A stretch of 33,065 nucleotides of DNA from Pseudomonadota bacterium (GTDB taxonomy: Bacteria > Pseudomonadota > Gammaproteobacteria > Burkholderiales > Burkholderiaceae_C): assembly GCA_021805825.1 (NCBI GenBank), contig JAJZEC010000041.1, positions 1 to 33,065 of the forward strand, in the 5' to 3' direction. Shown here piece after piece: positions 8,454-17,878 of this stretch. The stretch's first letter is position 1. Each line of letters begins with the position of its first letter. A program made the position numbers and the translations under genes. The notes beneath the pieces were generated by a model. That model had not been told where the DNA came from. It made no database searches and saw nothing but the letters and a program-made list of their open reading frames with translations.

Positions 8454-11400
8454 TCAGGGCTGGGTCATCCACAACGGCTGCCAGCCGACGACCCCGGGGC
8501 CGACATGCAGCCCGCTGGTGGCAGCGACCTGGAAGCCGATCTTGCCCTGCTGGTTCTGTGCGGCGGTGCCGTACACCAGCGCGGAGCCGCCGGCATCCTG
8601 CGAGATCTCGGGCGAATAGGCGATGCCGAGGCCGATCACCGGGTTGGCGGTGAGGTAGTTCTTGTTCGGGTCGTAGAAGGTCTTCTGCGGAAAGGTGCCG
8701 CCGGCGAGGTTGAAGAAGTCGTACTGCGCAGTGGGCACCGAGCAGGAAGTGACGGAGCTGACGCTGACCGGGACGATCAGCGTGGCGGCCTCCACCGCCG
8801 AGGCGTCGGTGATCAGGCTGCCGGCATCGAGCCAGTAGGGTGCGCTGGTGGAGCCGACACCGGGATTGCTGCTGGTGTCGACCATGCTGCTCGTCGTGCT
8901 GCCGTTGCTGGAGGTGCTCACGCTGGCCGCGCCCGAGCCGGTGGTCGACGACCACCACCACGGGGTCCAGCCGGTGCCTGCCGTGGAGCTGATCGCCCCG
9001 CCGGTGAACTTGAACACACTGACCTGCCGGTCGTTGGTCGCCCACAGGTAGATGCCGCTGGAAGTCTGCGCCTCACCCACGAAGCGCACCGCCCCGGCGG
9101 TCGAGGCGTTGGGCACGCTGCCGAGATCCTGCGCGGTGGCGGCCACGTCCTTGGCCGTGCTGCCCGCGGTGAGGTCGAAGGACCACACGTTGCCTGCGGT
9201 GTCGCCGACGAACAGGCTGCCCGACGAGGTGTTGACATAGGCTGTCGACGATGGAGTGAAACCCACCGCGTAGCGGCTCGTCGACCCGTCGTACAGGCGC
9301 ATGATGTTGAGATAGGAGGTGGCTGCCGAGCCGCTGCCGGTGGTGGTGAAGTAGTAGGCGTAGGCCACATCCGCGGAATCCCACCACGTCTGCGGCGCCT
9401 GCGGCGCGACCTGCGGCGGCGAGACGGCGCCGGCCTGCTGGTCGAACCACACCTTGTCGACCGTCGGCGTGCACGCGCTGGCGGTGGTTCCGGTCGATGC
9501 GCTGCAGTTGCTGAGTTGCAGGTCGTAGTGCAGCGCGCCGCCTTCGGCCGTGCCGACGACGTAGGTGGACCAGTTGCCGCTGGCGTCTGCACTGTCCACC
9601 GTGCGCAAGCCGCCGTTCATCGCTTGTGACTTGGGGAAATTGACGTAATCCTGCAGGCTGGGCAGCAGCACCGAGGGGATCCATGCCCATTGCAGGGTTC
9701 CCGGCGTGCTGCTGCCGGCCGAGACGGCGTAGAGGAATCCGTCGTTGGCGGTGAAGAGCACCAGCGGCTGGCGCGCGGCGTTGGCCTGTGCGAAGCTGCG
9801 GTAGCTGGCGCTGCCGATGAAATACGCGTTGTTCGGCGCACCCAGGATCACCGGCTTGTCCGCCTGTGCGGTGATGGTGCCGAGGAAGCTGCCGCTGCTG
9901 CGCCCGGCCAGGTAGGCGCCGCCGCCGTAGGACGGGTCGATGGTGTAGTCGATGATGGTCTGCGCGCTCGGACTGGCCGGATTGCCGAAGGCGGCCGCCG
10001 ACTCGCCGCTGAGCAGCGCCACGCCCGTGCCGCTGCCCTGGTCGGTGTACAGCGCGGTCTGGCGCTGCGTGGCGGTCATCTGCAGCTGCCAGGCCGCACT
10101 GCTCGAGAGGTTGCCGTTGGCATCGGTGGCGAAGGCCTCGAACAGGCCGTGCTCGCTTCCGTACTGGTTGTTCGAGCCGAGCACATAGGCCAGGGTGCCG
10201 CCCTGCACGTAGCCGGGAACCGCCGGGGCGGAGGCGATGACGTCGCCGTAGATGGTGGCGGCGATGGTCTTGAGCGCGTTGTCGAAGGTCGCGACATCGT
10301 TGGCCGGATACTCCTGCTGGGTTCCACCCGCGATGGCCATGGCGTTCAGCGCATAGTGGGCGGCCGGATTGGTGCTCGCATCGACGCCGGCGCCCAGGCC
10401 GATGACGTAGGTCTTGATGCCCTTGGCAGCCAGCGCCTGGATGGCGCTGATGGTGTCCGCCAGCGCCTGGTCGTTGGTGTTGGCCGCGTCGAGCGCACCC
10501 GGAACCTGTCCAGCCGGCAGGTTGGCGGAGTCATCGACGATGCCGTAGCTGGAATCCGCGGGTTCGCCGTAGAAGGCCGCGGTCACGCCATAGCCCTGGC
10601 CCGCGGCGCTTCCCAGCGGCGGCCAGGCGTTGCCCTGCAGATCCATGGTCGGCAGCCCGTCGGTGACCAGGATCACGTACTGGCCGCTGCACGAAGGCGT
10701 CAGCTTCGACAGCACGCTGCCGGCGCCCTGCACCAACCCGGCGGTGGCGGCCTGGCTCGCTTCGGCCTTGATCTCACCGGTGGACGCGCTGTCGGTCTCG
10801 GGCAGCAGCGCGGCGTTGAAGCTGGCCATGTCGGCGTTGTACGCGGTGGTGAAGGAACTCGTGTTGGGGGTCAGGCCATCGAGGTCGGTGGTCATGCCCA
10901 CCACGGTCCGGCCGCCGGTGGCGCTCTCGGTGCCGTAGTCGTAGTAGCCGAAGCCGCGCTGGGCATACAGGACCTGCGGGGAATACGGGACATAGCCGGC
11001 GTTGGTCGGGCCGGTGATGCTCGAAACAGGATCGGTGTACTGGTTGTACCCCACCGATACCGAACCCTGCTCGTAATTGCCCAGCGTGAAGTAGGTGTAG
11101 GGTGTCCTGGTGGCGGTGATCGGGCCGAGGTAGCTGCGATAGTTCAGCGCCGCATAGGCGCCGCCGTAGTCGACCGACAGCGGACTGGCACCCTGCGCGT
11201 ACAGCACGTCGTTGATGTCGGGATCGTCGCTGGAAGCGGCGATTTCCATGTAGGTGCTGCCCTTGAGCGCGCCGTTGGGATACAGGCCCGTGGCATCGAT
11301 GGTCGCGCAGTAGTTCTTCACGCCGGACGATGCGCTGTCGTAGTCGTGGCAGGGATTGAGCACCCAGCGCGTGGCGGCCGGGCTGGCCTGCGCGTTGGCC

Positions 11401-11963
11401 GGGTTGCCGACGAAGCTCGCATAGGCCGCGTAGCTGGTGAATCCGTTGGCCGGCAGGGTGTCGGAGAACTGGAAGCCCCCGGCCGGCGACATGTAGTACA
11501 CCAGGGTGCTGAACTCCTGGGGGCTCGAGGTGCCGTAGTCCTCGAGGGCGAAGTCCATGCTGCCCAGGTACTTGGAGAGCACGCCGCCGATCCCGGCCTT
11601 GGCCACGTTCAGGCGGCTGGCGCTGTTGTCGTAGAGCAGGCCGTTTTGCGCATAGGTATAGGGTGCCAGGCCGTTCTGACCCGCGTCCAGCGGCGGAGTG
11701 AAGCCCACCGGGATCGTGTAGTCCACCGGAGAGCTGCTGTCGTACAGGCTCGTCAGGCTGTCGGGCAGCCGACCCGATCCGGTCATGATGGCGCCGCCGA
11801 GGTCGCCGTCCATCGACTGCGAATTGCCGATCGCGATCACCACCTGCGCGCGCTGCGAGGCGGTGGCCGCATGCGCCGGCGGCAGCGCCCAGGGCTGCAG
11901 CAGCAACCCGGCCAGAACCATGCCCAGCACCGGGGCGCGCGCCATGCCTTGGGTCTCGTCCAT
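8454..11963 (-). CDS. pilY1: Type IV pilus tip adhesin/assembly factor PilY1
   Basis: 1169 residues. A Sec signal peptide (h-region about 10-25, cleavage after PAHA near 32) leads to a von Willebrand A-like region. The C-terminal half carries the PilY1 beta-propeller with its typical LFTANDGFLYAV blade motif near residue 735. PilY1 sits at the pilus tip, primes assembly with the minor pilins and takes part in adhesion and surface sensing. In the metal site the usual DxSxS motif reads G46-N-S-Q-S50, so the first Asp is Gly; a later TDG (D435) is kept. The start at 11963 lies 12 bases after the pilX stop; ATG 11945 is an alternative. The long Ser/Thr/Ala-rich stretches fit a secreted protein. 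Confidence 0.93.
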   Translation of the reverse strand: MDETQGMARAPVLGMVLAGLLLQPWALPPAHAATASQRAQVVIAIGNSQSMDGDLGGAIMTGSGRLPDSLTSLYDSSSPVDYTIPVGFTPPLDAGQNGLAPYTYAQNGLLYDNSASRLNVAKAGIGGVLSKYLGSMDFALEDYGTSSPQEFSTLVYYMSPAGGFQFSDTLPANGFTSYAAYASFVGNPANAQASPAATRWVLNPCHDYDSASSGVKNYCATIDATGLYPNGALKGSTYMEIAASSDDPDINDVLYAQGASPLSVDYGGAYAALNYRSYLGPITATRTPYTYFTLGNYEQGSVSVGYNQYTDPVSSITGPTNAGYVPYSPQVLYAQRGFGYYDYGTESATGGRTVVGMTTDLDGLTPNTSSFTTAYNADMASFNAALLPETDSASTGEIKAEASQAATAGLVQGAGSVLSKLTPSCSGQYVILVTDGLPTMDLQGNAWPPLGSAAGQGYGVTAAFYGEPADSSYGIVDDSANLPAGQVPGALDAANTNDQALADTISAIQALAAKGIKTYVIGLGAGVDASTNPAAHYALNAMAIAGGTQQEYPANDVATFDNALKTIAATIYGDVIASAPAVPGYVQGGTLAYVLGSNNQYGSEHGLFEAFATDANGNLSSSAAWQLQMTATQRQTALYTDQGSGTGVALLSGESAAAFGNPASPSAQTIIDYTIDPSYGGGAYLAGRSSGSFLGTITAQADKPVILGAPNNAYFIGSASYRSFAQANAARQPLVLFTANDGFLYAVSAGSSTPGTLQWAWIPSVLLPSLQDYVNFPKSQAMNGGLRTVDSADASGNWSTYVVGTAEGGALHYDLQLSNCSASTGTTASACTPTVDKVWFDQQAGAVSPPQVAPQAPQTWWDSADVAYAYYFTTTGSGSAATSYLNIMRLYDGSTSRYAVGFTPSSTAYVNTSSGSLFVGDTAGNVWSFDLTAGSTAKDVAATAQDLGSVPNASTAGAVRFVGEAQTSSGIYLWATNDRQVSVFKFTGGAISSTAGTGWTPWWWSSTTGSGAASVSTSSNGSTTSSMVDTSSNPGVGSTSAPYWLDAGSLITDASAVEAATLIVPVSVSSVTSCSVPTAQYDFFNLAGGTFPQKTFYDPNKNYLTANPVIGLGIAYSPEISQDAGGSALVYGTAAQNQQGKIGFQVAATSGLHVGPGVVGWQPLWMTQP

Positions 11964-11975
11964 GCTCTGCCCCGT

Positions 11976-12536
11976 TCAGCTGTCTTGCAGGATGCAGGCG
12001 CGGTAGACGGCCTGCGTGGTGGCCGAACCCGCGGCCGGGTTGGCGCTGGCCGTGGCCTGTACCCACACGTTGTAGAACACCGCGACGTAGCCCGGATTGC
12101 ACAGGGTGTCGTCGATGACACCGGTGGGCGTGACCACTTGCAGAATCCGGAAGCTGGTGCGGCCGCTGCCGTTGGCCAGGGTCACGCTGCCCGACTGACA
12201 CAGCTTGCCGCTCGCGCAACCGCTCCAGAAGGCGGCCGAGGCCGGCTGCACATTGCCGGCGTTGGCGACGTACCAGGCCGGCGGCGAGGACTGGTATTCG
12301 AGCAGGCCGTCGGTACCGATGCTCTGGGCGATGCTGCCGCGCAGCGCGGCCATGGCCTGGTTGGCGGCGTCGCGCGCCTGCGCGCGCCACAGGTAGGAGC
12401 TGGAGAAGGTGTCGTTCTGCAGCGTGCGCGCGTAGATCGCCAGCAGCGCCAGCGGCAGGATGACGAGGAACAGCGACAGCATCACCAGCAGCACCGCACC
12501 GCGCTGGCCTTGTCGGGGCTTCAAGACTGGTTCCAT
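11976..12536 (-). CDS. pilX: PilX-like minor pilin
   Basis: 186 residues. The N-terminus is MEPVLKPRQGQRG followed by a hydrophobic helix (AVLLVMLSLFLVI). PilD should cleave after G13. Position +5 is Val rather than the usual Glu, which is normal for PilX_N/GspK-like pilins placed at the fibre tip. The globular part has four Cys residues (CASGKLC, DDTLCNPG, YRACILQ), likely disulphide-bonded in the periplasm. It overlaps the end of pilW by 16 bases and is followed after 12 bases by pilY1, as in the conserved fimT-pilV-pilW-pilX-pilY1 order. The upstream open frame to 12872 is antisense-like shadow, so ATG 12536 is the start. Confidence 0.88.
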   Translation of the reverse strand: MEPVLKPRQGQRGAVLLVMLSLFLVILPLALLAIYARTLQNDTFSSSYLWRAQARDAANQAMAALRGSIAQSIGTDGLLEYQSSPPAWYVANAGNVQPASAAFWSGCASGKLCQSGSVTLANGSGRTSFRILQVVTPTGVIDDTLCNPGYVAVFYNVWVQATASANPAAGSATTQAVYRACILQDS

Positions 12537-13732
12537 GCCACGTTGCGCAGGTACACGACCTGCGAGAAGACCTGGTACTGGTAGGTGTCGCCGGCCGGCG
12601 GGGTGTAGGTTTCGTCGAGCACGCTCAGCGTGGCCGGGTTGCCGCCGCGCCCGGCGCTGTCGGGCTTGCGCACGACGTAGGCGACCTCGACCGCGCCGAC
12701 CGCGTTCTGCTGCTTGCTGCCGACAATGCTGGATGCACCGCCGGACCACGGCTCGAAGGCTTGCAACTGGCCGTTGACCAGCGGGGCGAACAATGCGTGC
12801 AGCAGCACCACGTTGTGCGCCACCGGCGCGTCGCTGACGACCGTGCCGAGGGCGTTGACCACCGTGCGCCACAGATCCGGAGTGGTCGGCACATTCGGGT
12901 CGGGGCGGATGCTGTAGGTCACGGTGAGGGGCCCATCGGCGCCCTGGATCTGTCCGAAGTCCTGCACATAGGCCTGCGCCAGGTCGGCCGTGCCCAGGCT
13001 CGGGCTGAGCGCCGGGCTGGCCAGGCTGGACACTCCGTTGAATCCGTTGGGCGGATTGATTCCGGCCGTGCTGGCGCCCGAGTTGTGCACGATGTTGCCG
13101 GCGCCGCCGCCCCCGGTCTGCGTGACCTGGAAGCGGATGCAGACGTTGCGCGATGGCAGCACCACCATGTCGACATCACCGACCTGGAAGCCCGAGGTGT
13201 CGGACAGGAACAGCGAGGCATTGCTCAGCGTGCCGCTGGTGGCCTTGACCACGCGCACGCCTGCGGAAGCGGCGGCGCCTGCGGTGCCGAAGCCGGCGCT
13301 GTAGGACACGCTGATGGCGTCGGTGGCGGCACCTCCCGGGTCGGCGTAGCCGAAATGGATGCCGGTGGTCTGCGGCAGCAGTCCGCTGGTGGTCTGCACG
13401 ACGCTGGATACCGGCCACTGATCGCTAATCGCGGTGGTCGACAGGTGGCTGTTGTAGGTGAGCAGTCGTGCGCAACGTCCCTGCCCCGAGGGGCCGTAGA
13501 GCATGAAGCCGGCGCGCGACAGATCGTCGCTGAGCAGGGTCATGCCGATGCGCGCGTTGTTCTGCAGCTGCGCCGAATCGCTGGCGCGCACGCCGTTGCC
13601 CTCCAGGCTGGCGAAGGCGATGAAGGCCAGCAGGCCGAGGATGGTCGCCAGCGCCAGCGCGACCAGGATCTCCACCAGGGTGAATCCGCGCGCCATGCGC
13701 GCGCGGCGGCGGCATCGTGGAGGCTGCATCAT
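12521..13732 (-). CDS. pilW: PilW minor pilin
   Basis: 403 residues. A type III prepilin signal (MARG/FTLVEILVALAL, cleavage after G16, Glu at +5) is followed by the long N-terminal helix and a large globular domain. Length and context match PilW, which bridges the tip minor pilins and PilY1. Two ATGs lie in tandem (13732 and 13729). The first overlaps the pilV stop as ATGA, so translation is probably coupled. The region between residues about 160 and 330 is Gly/Ser/Thr-rich, which is common in PilW-type globular domains. Confidence 0.9.
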   Translation of the reverse strand: MMQPPRCRRRARMARGFTLVEILVALALATILGLLAFIAFASLEGNGVRASDSAQLQNNARIGMTLLSDDLSRAGFMLYGPSGQGRCARLLTYNSHLSTTAISDQWPVSSVVQTTSGLLPQTTGIHFGYADPGGAATDAISVSYSAGFGTAGAAASAGVRVVKATSGTLSNASLFLSDTSGFQVGDVDMVVLPSRNVCIRFQVTQTGGGGAGNIVHNSGASTAGINPPNGFNGVSSLASPALSPSLGTADLAQAYVQDFGQIQGADGPLTVTYSIRPDPNVPTTPDLWRTVVNALGTVVSDAPVAHNVVLLHALFAPLVNGQLQAFEPWSGGASSIVGSKQQNAVGAVEVAYVVRKPDSAGRGGNPATLSVLDETYTPPAGDTYQYQVFSQVVYLRNVAWNQS

Positions 13733-14211
13733 CAGAATCCGTCCTGCAGGACGAAGGTGCGCAGCATGCTGCCGCCGAAGGCCGAGCGCACCTTGACCTC
13801 CGTGCTGAGCCGACAGGGCGCGCCCGGGCTGCAGGCCGCGTGGGTGGTGCTGCCGGAGGGATAGGTGGCAACATCCAGCGACAGCAGGTCGGGATACACG
13901 GCGACCTGGGTCTTCCACCAGTCGACGATGGCCGCCGGGCTGCCGCTGCTGCCGGAGGGGTTGGCGGCGCTCAGGCTGAGACCGTCGAGCGATGCCATCG
14001 CCGACGGGTTGCCCTCGACCATCGCGAGCAGGCTCTGCGCGGTGCTGGTCGCGGCGAAGCTGCGCAGCGCCTGCGCGTTGGCGATGTAGGACTGGTTGAT
14101 CAGCAGTACCAGCGCGCTGGCCGCGGCCAGGAACACGAGCATCGCGACCAGCACTTCCAGCAGGGTCAGGCCATGCTGGAAGCGGCGCGATCGGCAGGCA
14201 ACGGTGGTCAT
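13732..14211 (-). CDS. pilV: PilV minor pilin
   Basis: 159 residues. The prepilin motif is FQHG/LTLLEVLVAML (cleavage after G14, Glu at +5). The globular region has a Cys pair (ACSPGAPC) near its end. This is the PilV/PulJ-like class of minor pilins that helps nucleate type IV pilus assembly in the inner membrane. The start overlaps the fimT stop as ATGA and the stop overlaps the pilW start, so the three genes are translationally coupled. The reading frame extends upstream to 14340 only as a shadow of fimT. Confidence 0.88.
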   Translation of the reverse strand: MTTVACRSRRFQHGLTLLEVLVAMLVFLAAASALVLLINQSYIANAQALRSFAATSTAQSLLAMVEGNPSAMASLDGLSLSAANPSGSSGSPAAIVDWWKTQVAVYPDLLSLDVATYPSGSTTHAACSPGAPCRLSTEVKVRSAFGGSMLRTFVLQDGF

Positions 14212-14684
14212 GAGGTGCTGGTCGAGATCATGCCGCCGGGCGTCAGCGACACCTGCCAGGTGCTGCCGCCGCCGCTGACCTGGGCCGACGCCGTGGCCTT
14301 GGCCGGGCTGCAGCTCAGGCCCTGCGCGCCCTGGGTGCACAGCGCGACCGAACCGTCACCGAGAAAGGACAGCGCCTGGCCGATGGGCTGGCAGCTCACC
14401 CCGTTGCCGCCGGCCGATCCGGCGTCGAGCAACTGCGTGCCGCCGACGGTGGCCACGGTGTAGCCGCAGCCACTGGGGGTGAAGGTCACCAGGTTGGAGG
14501 TGTTGAGGGCGTACTGGCGCGCGTACTGCAGCGCATCGGCGATGTCGCTGGCCGTGGATCGTGCCTCCGCGGCGGCAAGCTGCGGGCGCAGGCTCGGCAG
14601 CGCCACCAGCAGCACGATGGCGGCGATGGCCAGCGTCACCAGCAGTTCGATCGCGGTGAAACCCCGCCCGCGCCCACGGCACAT
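14208..14684 (-). CDS. fimT: GspH/FimT-type minor pseudopilin
   Basis: 158 residues. The short leader MCRGRGRG is cleaved before FTAIELLVTLAIA (Glu at +5). It then shows the GspH/FimT pattern: a helix with QYARQYALN and a beta-rich domain with Cys residues (SGCGYTV, GVSCQP, VALCTQ, LSCSPA). ATG 14684 is preceded at good distance by GGAGGAA on the coding strand, which sets the start although the frame is open to 14756. It is the first gene of the minor pilin operon, 117 bases after the pelG stop. I found no clear promoter in that gap, so read-through from the pel operon is possible. Confidence 0.88.
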   Translation of the reverse strand: MCRGRGRGFTAIELLVTLAIAAIVLLVALPSLRPQLAAAEARSTASDIADALQYARQYALNTSNLVTFTPSGCGYTVATVGGTQLLDAGSAGGNGVSCQPIGQALSFLGDGSVALCTQGAQGLSCSPAKATASAQVSGGGSTWQVSLTPGGMISTSTS

Positions 14685-14801
14685 TGCGCTTCCTCCGGCA
14701 CTCCCCTGCACATGCAGTACAGGTTCATGGTGCCGCGCCGCAAGCCGCCGCGCCAAGGCTTTCCCGACCAGCGGTCGCGGAACGCCGACGAGCGGCGCGA
14801 T

Positions 14802-16172
14802 TCACTGCAGCATGAAGGTGCGGAACTCCAGCTTGCGGAAGATGCTCTGCAGCAGCAGCAGGCCGAGGAACAGGGCGCACAGCACGGCGACAGCGAAGCC
14901 GTAGCCGTAGAAATCGGGGCCGAGGCGGATGCTCAGCAGGCTGAGCGCGGCGTTGAGCGCGCACAGCGTGGCGGTCACCAGCACGACGTCGCGCCGGCGG
15001 TCGAGGTAGTAGAACACGTTGAGCACGGCCAGCAGCATGACCTGGAAGCTGGCGGCGACCGCCTGCACCATGAACAGCGGCATGTACAGGCGGCTGATGC
15101 CGATGGCATGGAACAGCGCCGGGATGAAGGTGTACAGCGACAGCAGGGTGAGCGCCTGCACCTTGAGGATCTGGTAGATGCCTTCGCGCACCACGTTCTG
15201 CATGCGCTCGCGGTAGCGCACGATGTCGTGCAGCGCCCCGCCTTCGCGCACGGTGCGGTAGAAGGCGTCGTACCACTCGACGAAGTCGGTCTCGAACTTG
15301 ACCAGGAACACCGCCATGCCGGGAATCACCGACAGGTAGGCGAGGAACACCGGCAGGTCGTAGATCATCGACGCGCGCAGCATGCCGATGACCGGCCGCG
15401 AGGTCGACGGATCGAACCAGAACACCAGCTTGTCGGACCAGATGCCGAGGTTGTACAGCACGCCCCCGGCGAGCAGCGCCGGGTACATGCGCCCGGGGCG
15501 GAAGCACTGCAGATCGAGCGGGCCGCGCACCGGAAAGTTGCGCAGCACCAGCCACAGCATGGCCACCCACATCGCGAACTGGCCGCCGAGGAAGCCGGCG
15601 AGCAGGCCGTCGATTCCCCAGGGCCTTGCGAGCATCGAAAGAAACACAGAGATCCCGTAGCCGAGCGCGTACAGCAGGACGATCAGGCGATAGTTCTTCA
15701 GGCCGGACAGGAACGCGGTGCTGATCCACAGGTTGCACAGCAGGGTGCAGCCGAACACGACGAGGGCTCTGTACAGCACGTCGGCGCCCGGGAAGGCCAG
15801 CGTCGCGACCAGCAGGCCGAAGCCTCCGGAGACGGCCGTGGTGACCAGCATGACCCCGAGGTAGGCGGCGCCGATGTCGTCGCGGCGGCCTTCGAACAGG
15901 CGGTCGGCCACCCAGCGCGTGAAGCCCAGCTGCAGGCCGCCGGTGAGCACCAGCGAGGCCATGATCAGGTAGGTGACCGTCACCTGGAACTGGGTGATGA
16001 GCACGCTGGGCACGACCACGCCGAGCGCCAGCACCCCGGTGGCCATGAGGCCGATGATGGAGAACACCCAGGGCCCCGAGCTGATGATGGAGGCGTACAC
16101 ATAGGCGCGCAGCAGCCCGAAGTAGGACTGCGAACGCAGCAGCTTGCGCAGCTCGAAACCGATCCCGGCCAT
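14802..16172 (-). CDS. pelG: PelG, polytopic membrane protein for Pel polysaccharide export
   Basis: 456 residues, the usual PelG length. It begins MAGIGFELRKLL and is made of about twelve hydrophobic segments spread over the whole length, a flippase-like Wzx/MATE topology. PelG works with PelD, PelE and PelF at the inner membrane to polymerise and move the Pel polymer (partly deacetylated GalNAc-rich) into the periplasm. The start is 6 bases after the pelF stop. It is the last pel gene, 117 bases before fimT on the same strand. Confidence 0.95.
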   Translation of the reverse strand: MAGIGFELRKLLRSQSYFGLLRAYVYASIISSGPWVFSIIGLMATGVLALGVVVPSVLITQFQVTVTYLIMASLVLTGGLQLGFTRWVADRLFEGRRDDIGAAYLGVMLVTTAVSGGFGLLVATLAFPGADVLYRALVVFGCTLLCNLWISTAFLSGLKNYRLIVLLYALGYGISVFLSMLARPWGIDGLLAGFLGGQFAMWVAMLWLVLRNFPVRGPLDLQCFRPGRMYPALLAGGVLYNLGIWSDKLVFWFDPSTSRPVIGMLRASMIYDLPVFLAYLSVIPGMAVFLVKFETDFVEWYDAFYRTVREGGALHDIVRYRERMQNVVREGIYQILKVQALTLLSLYTFIPALFHAIGISRLYMPLFMVQAVAASFQVMLLAVLNVFYYLDRRRDVVLVTATLCALNAALSLLSIRLGPDFYGYGFAVAVLCALFLGLLLLQSIFRKLEFRTFMLQ

Positions 16173-16178
16173 GTTCGC

Positions 16179-17873
16179 TCAGGCCCCGGAAGCGCCGCCG
16201 CCCGATGGGGCGTCGATCGGCAGGTCGACCCACTCCTCGTCCAGCGGCAGTTCGTCGAGCGGCAGTTCCTCGCCGCGCAGCACCGAGGCCAGCGCGCCGG
16301 GCTGGTCGTCCCAGCCGGCGGCGCGCTCGGTGCTGCGCTGCAGCGCGTCGTCGTAGACCTGGCGGTAGCGCTCGAACATCAGCTGCTGGGTGTAGTAGCG
16401 CTCCACCCGGGTCATGCCCGCCTGGGCCGCGGCGTGCCAGCGCGGAGGGTCGCTGAGAAGGGCCGCGCATTCCTCGCCCAGCGTCTGCGCATCGGCGATG
16501 CCGACCACCGAACCGGCGGCTCCCAGCGCGGTGTCGTCGTCGCCCAGTCCGTAGAGCAGCTGCCTGCAGGAGCCGACATCGGTGGTCACCGCCGGCACGC
16601 CGGCGGCGAAGCCTTCGAGCAGCACCAGCGGCAGGGCTTCGCTGATCGACGACAGCACGACCAGTCCGATCGCGGGCATGAGCTCGGGCGTGCGCTGGAA
16701 GCCGAGAAAACGCAGGTTGTCGCCGAGCTGCAGGCTTTCCGCCAGCTCGCGGCATTCGCGCACGTAGTCCGGGTGCTCCTCCTGCGGCCCGGCGATCCAG
16801 CCCTGCAGCCCGGGCAGGCGGTTGCGCGCCACGCGCACCGCGCGGATGAAGGTCTTCACGTCCTTGATGGGAACGACGCGCCCGATCAGGCACATCACCA
16901 GCGGAGGCACCGGCGGGCGCGCGGCGCGCGTGGCGGCGAACAGCGGCAGGTCGATGCCGTTGGGGATGCAGCAGGTGGTCAGCGGGTCGGCGCCGTCGGC
17001 CACCTGGCGCAGACGGTTGGACTCGTACAGCGCGATCACCGGGTCGGCCGTGTCGTAGCACATGCGGCCGAGGGATTCGAACAGCCGGATCCACAGCTTG
17101 CGGAAATAGCCGACCTCGCCCGCGCTGCGCTCGAGCAGCGGCGTGTTGTCGCTGATCCAGGTCGAGGCGAACAGGTCGATGCGCCGTTCCTTGGTGTAGA
17201 TGCCATGCTCCGAAAGGATCAGCGGCTTGTCGTGCATGCGCGCCAGGATCGCCCCCAGGTAGCCGGCATAGCCGGTGGACACGGTGTGGTAGACCCTGGC
17301 CCGGGGCAGGCTGCGCGCCAGCTCGGCCAGCGTCCAGATCGGCGTGTGCATGGTGCGCACGGTCCAGAAGTAATCGACGAACGACGGGTCGGTGCAGCGC
17401 AGCCGGTACTGGTCGGCGATATAGGCCCAGGAGTCGCGCGCGTGCAGGAAGTAGGCAAGGTCGAGCTTGTCGGACATCGCCTCCAGGCTGGTGCGCAACA
17501 GCTGGGCGCGGCTGGCGCGATCCTGGCCTTCGCGCAACAGGTCGTGCAGGTCGTCGACCAGCCGCGCCGTCGGGCCCTCGCCGCGCAGTTCCTCGGGAGG
17601 CGGCAGCAGGGCCTGGCTGAACAGGTACTGGTGCGTCAGGCCGACGACGTTGTCCGGAAGCTGGTAGCGCGCCTTGCCGTAGTCCTCCTCGCGCGAGCCG
17701 ATGAACACCAGGTGGAAGCGCAACCGCGGAAAGCCGCGCAGGATCTGGTGCACCCAGCTCGACACCCCGCCGGAGACGTAGGGGTAGGTGCCCTCCAGCA
17801 GCAGCATGACGTCGATGTCGTGCGCGGCCTCGGAGGCCTGCGGCTGGGTATCGGCGAAGTCCGGACGGTCCAT
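16179..17873 (-). CDS. pelF: PelF, GT4 glycosyltransferase of Pel polysaccharide synthesis
   Basis: 564 residues. The N-terminal domain carries EGTYPYVSGGVSSWVHQ, the signature of PelF-like family 4 glycosyltransferases, with SEHGIYTKER further on. The C-terminal nucleotide-sugar domain has the E412-x7-E420 motif (SEALPLVLLEG) plus conserved GRVVPIKD. It is cytoplasmic and retaining, uses UDP-sugar (UDP-GalNAc in the known system) and acts with PelD, PelE and PelG. The last 50 residues are acidic and Leu/Asp-rich, longer than the catalytic core needs. It starts 5 bases after pelE. Confidence 0.95.
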   Translation of the reverse strand: MDRPDFADTQPQASEAAHDIDVMLLLEGTYPYVSGGVSSWVHQILRGFPRLRFHLVFIGSREEDYGKARYQLPDNVVGLTHQYLFSQALLPPPEELRGEGPTARLVDDLHDLLREGQDRASRAQLLRTSLEAMSDKLDLAYFLHARDSWAYIADQYRLRCTDPSFVDYFWTVRTMHTPIWTLAELARSLPRARVYHTVSTGYAGYLGAILARMHDKPLILSEHGIYTKERRIDLFASTWISDNTPLLERSAGEVGYFRKLWIRLFESLGRMCYDTADPVIALYESNRLRQVADGADPLTTCCIPNGIDLPLFAATRAARPPVPPLVMCLIGRVVPIKDVKTFIRAVRVARNRLPGLQGWIAGPQEEHPDYVRECRELAESLQLGDNLRFLGFQRTPELMPAIGLVVLSSISEALPLVLLEGFAAGVPAVTTDVGSCRQLLYGLGDDDTALGAAGSVVGIADAQTLGEECAALLSDPPRWHAAAQAGMTRVERYYTQQLMFERYRQVYDDALQRSTERAAGWDDQPGALASVLRGEELPLDELPLDEEWVDLPIDAPSGGGASGA

Positions 17874-17878
17874 GCGAT

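Noticed and set aside
9690-12584. Open frame of 964 codons on the plus strand opposite pilY1 and pilX
   Set aside because: No recognisable motif, Gly/Arg/Val-rich composition and complete overlap with pilY1.
14738-14756. Possible sigma-54 promoter before fimT (TGGCGCG...CTTGC on the minus strand)
   Set aside because: GG and GC are 11 bases apart rather than the required 10, and the -24 half is a poor match.
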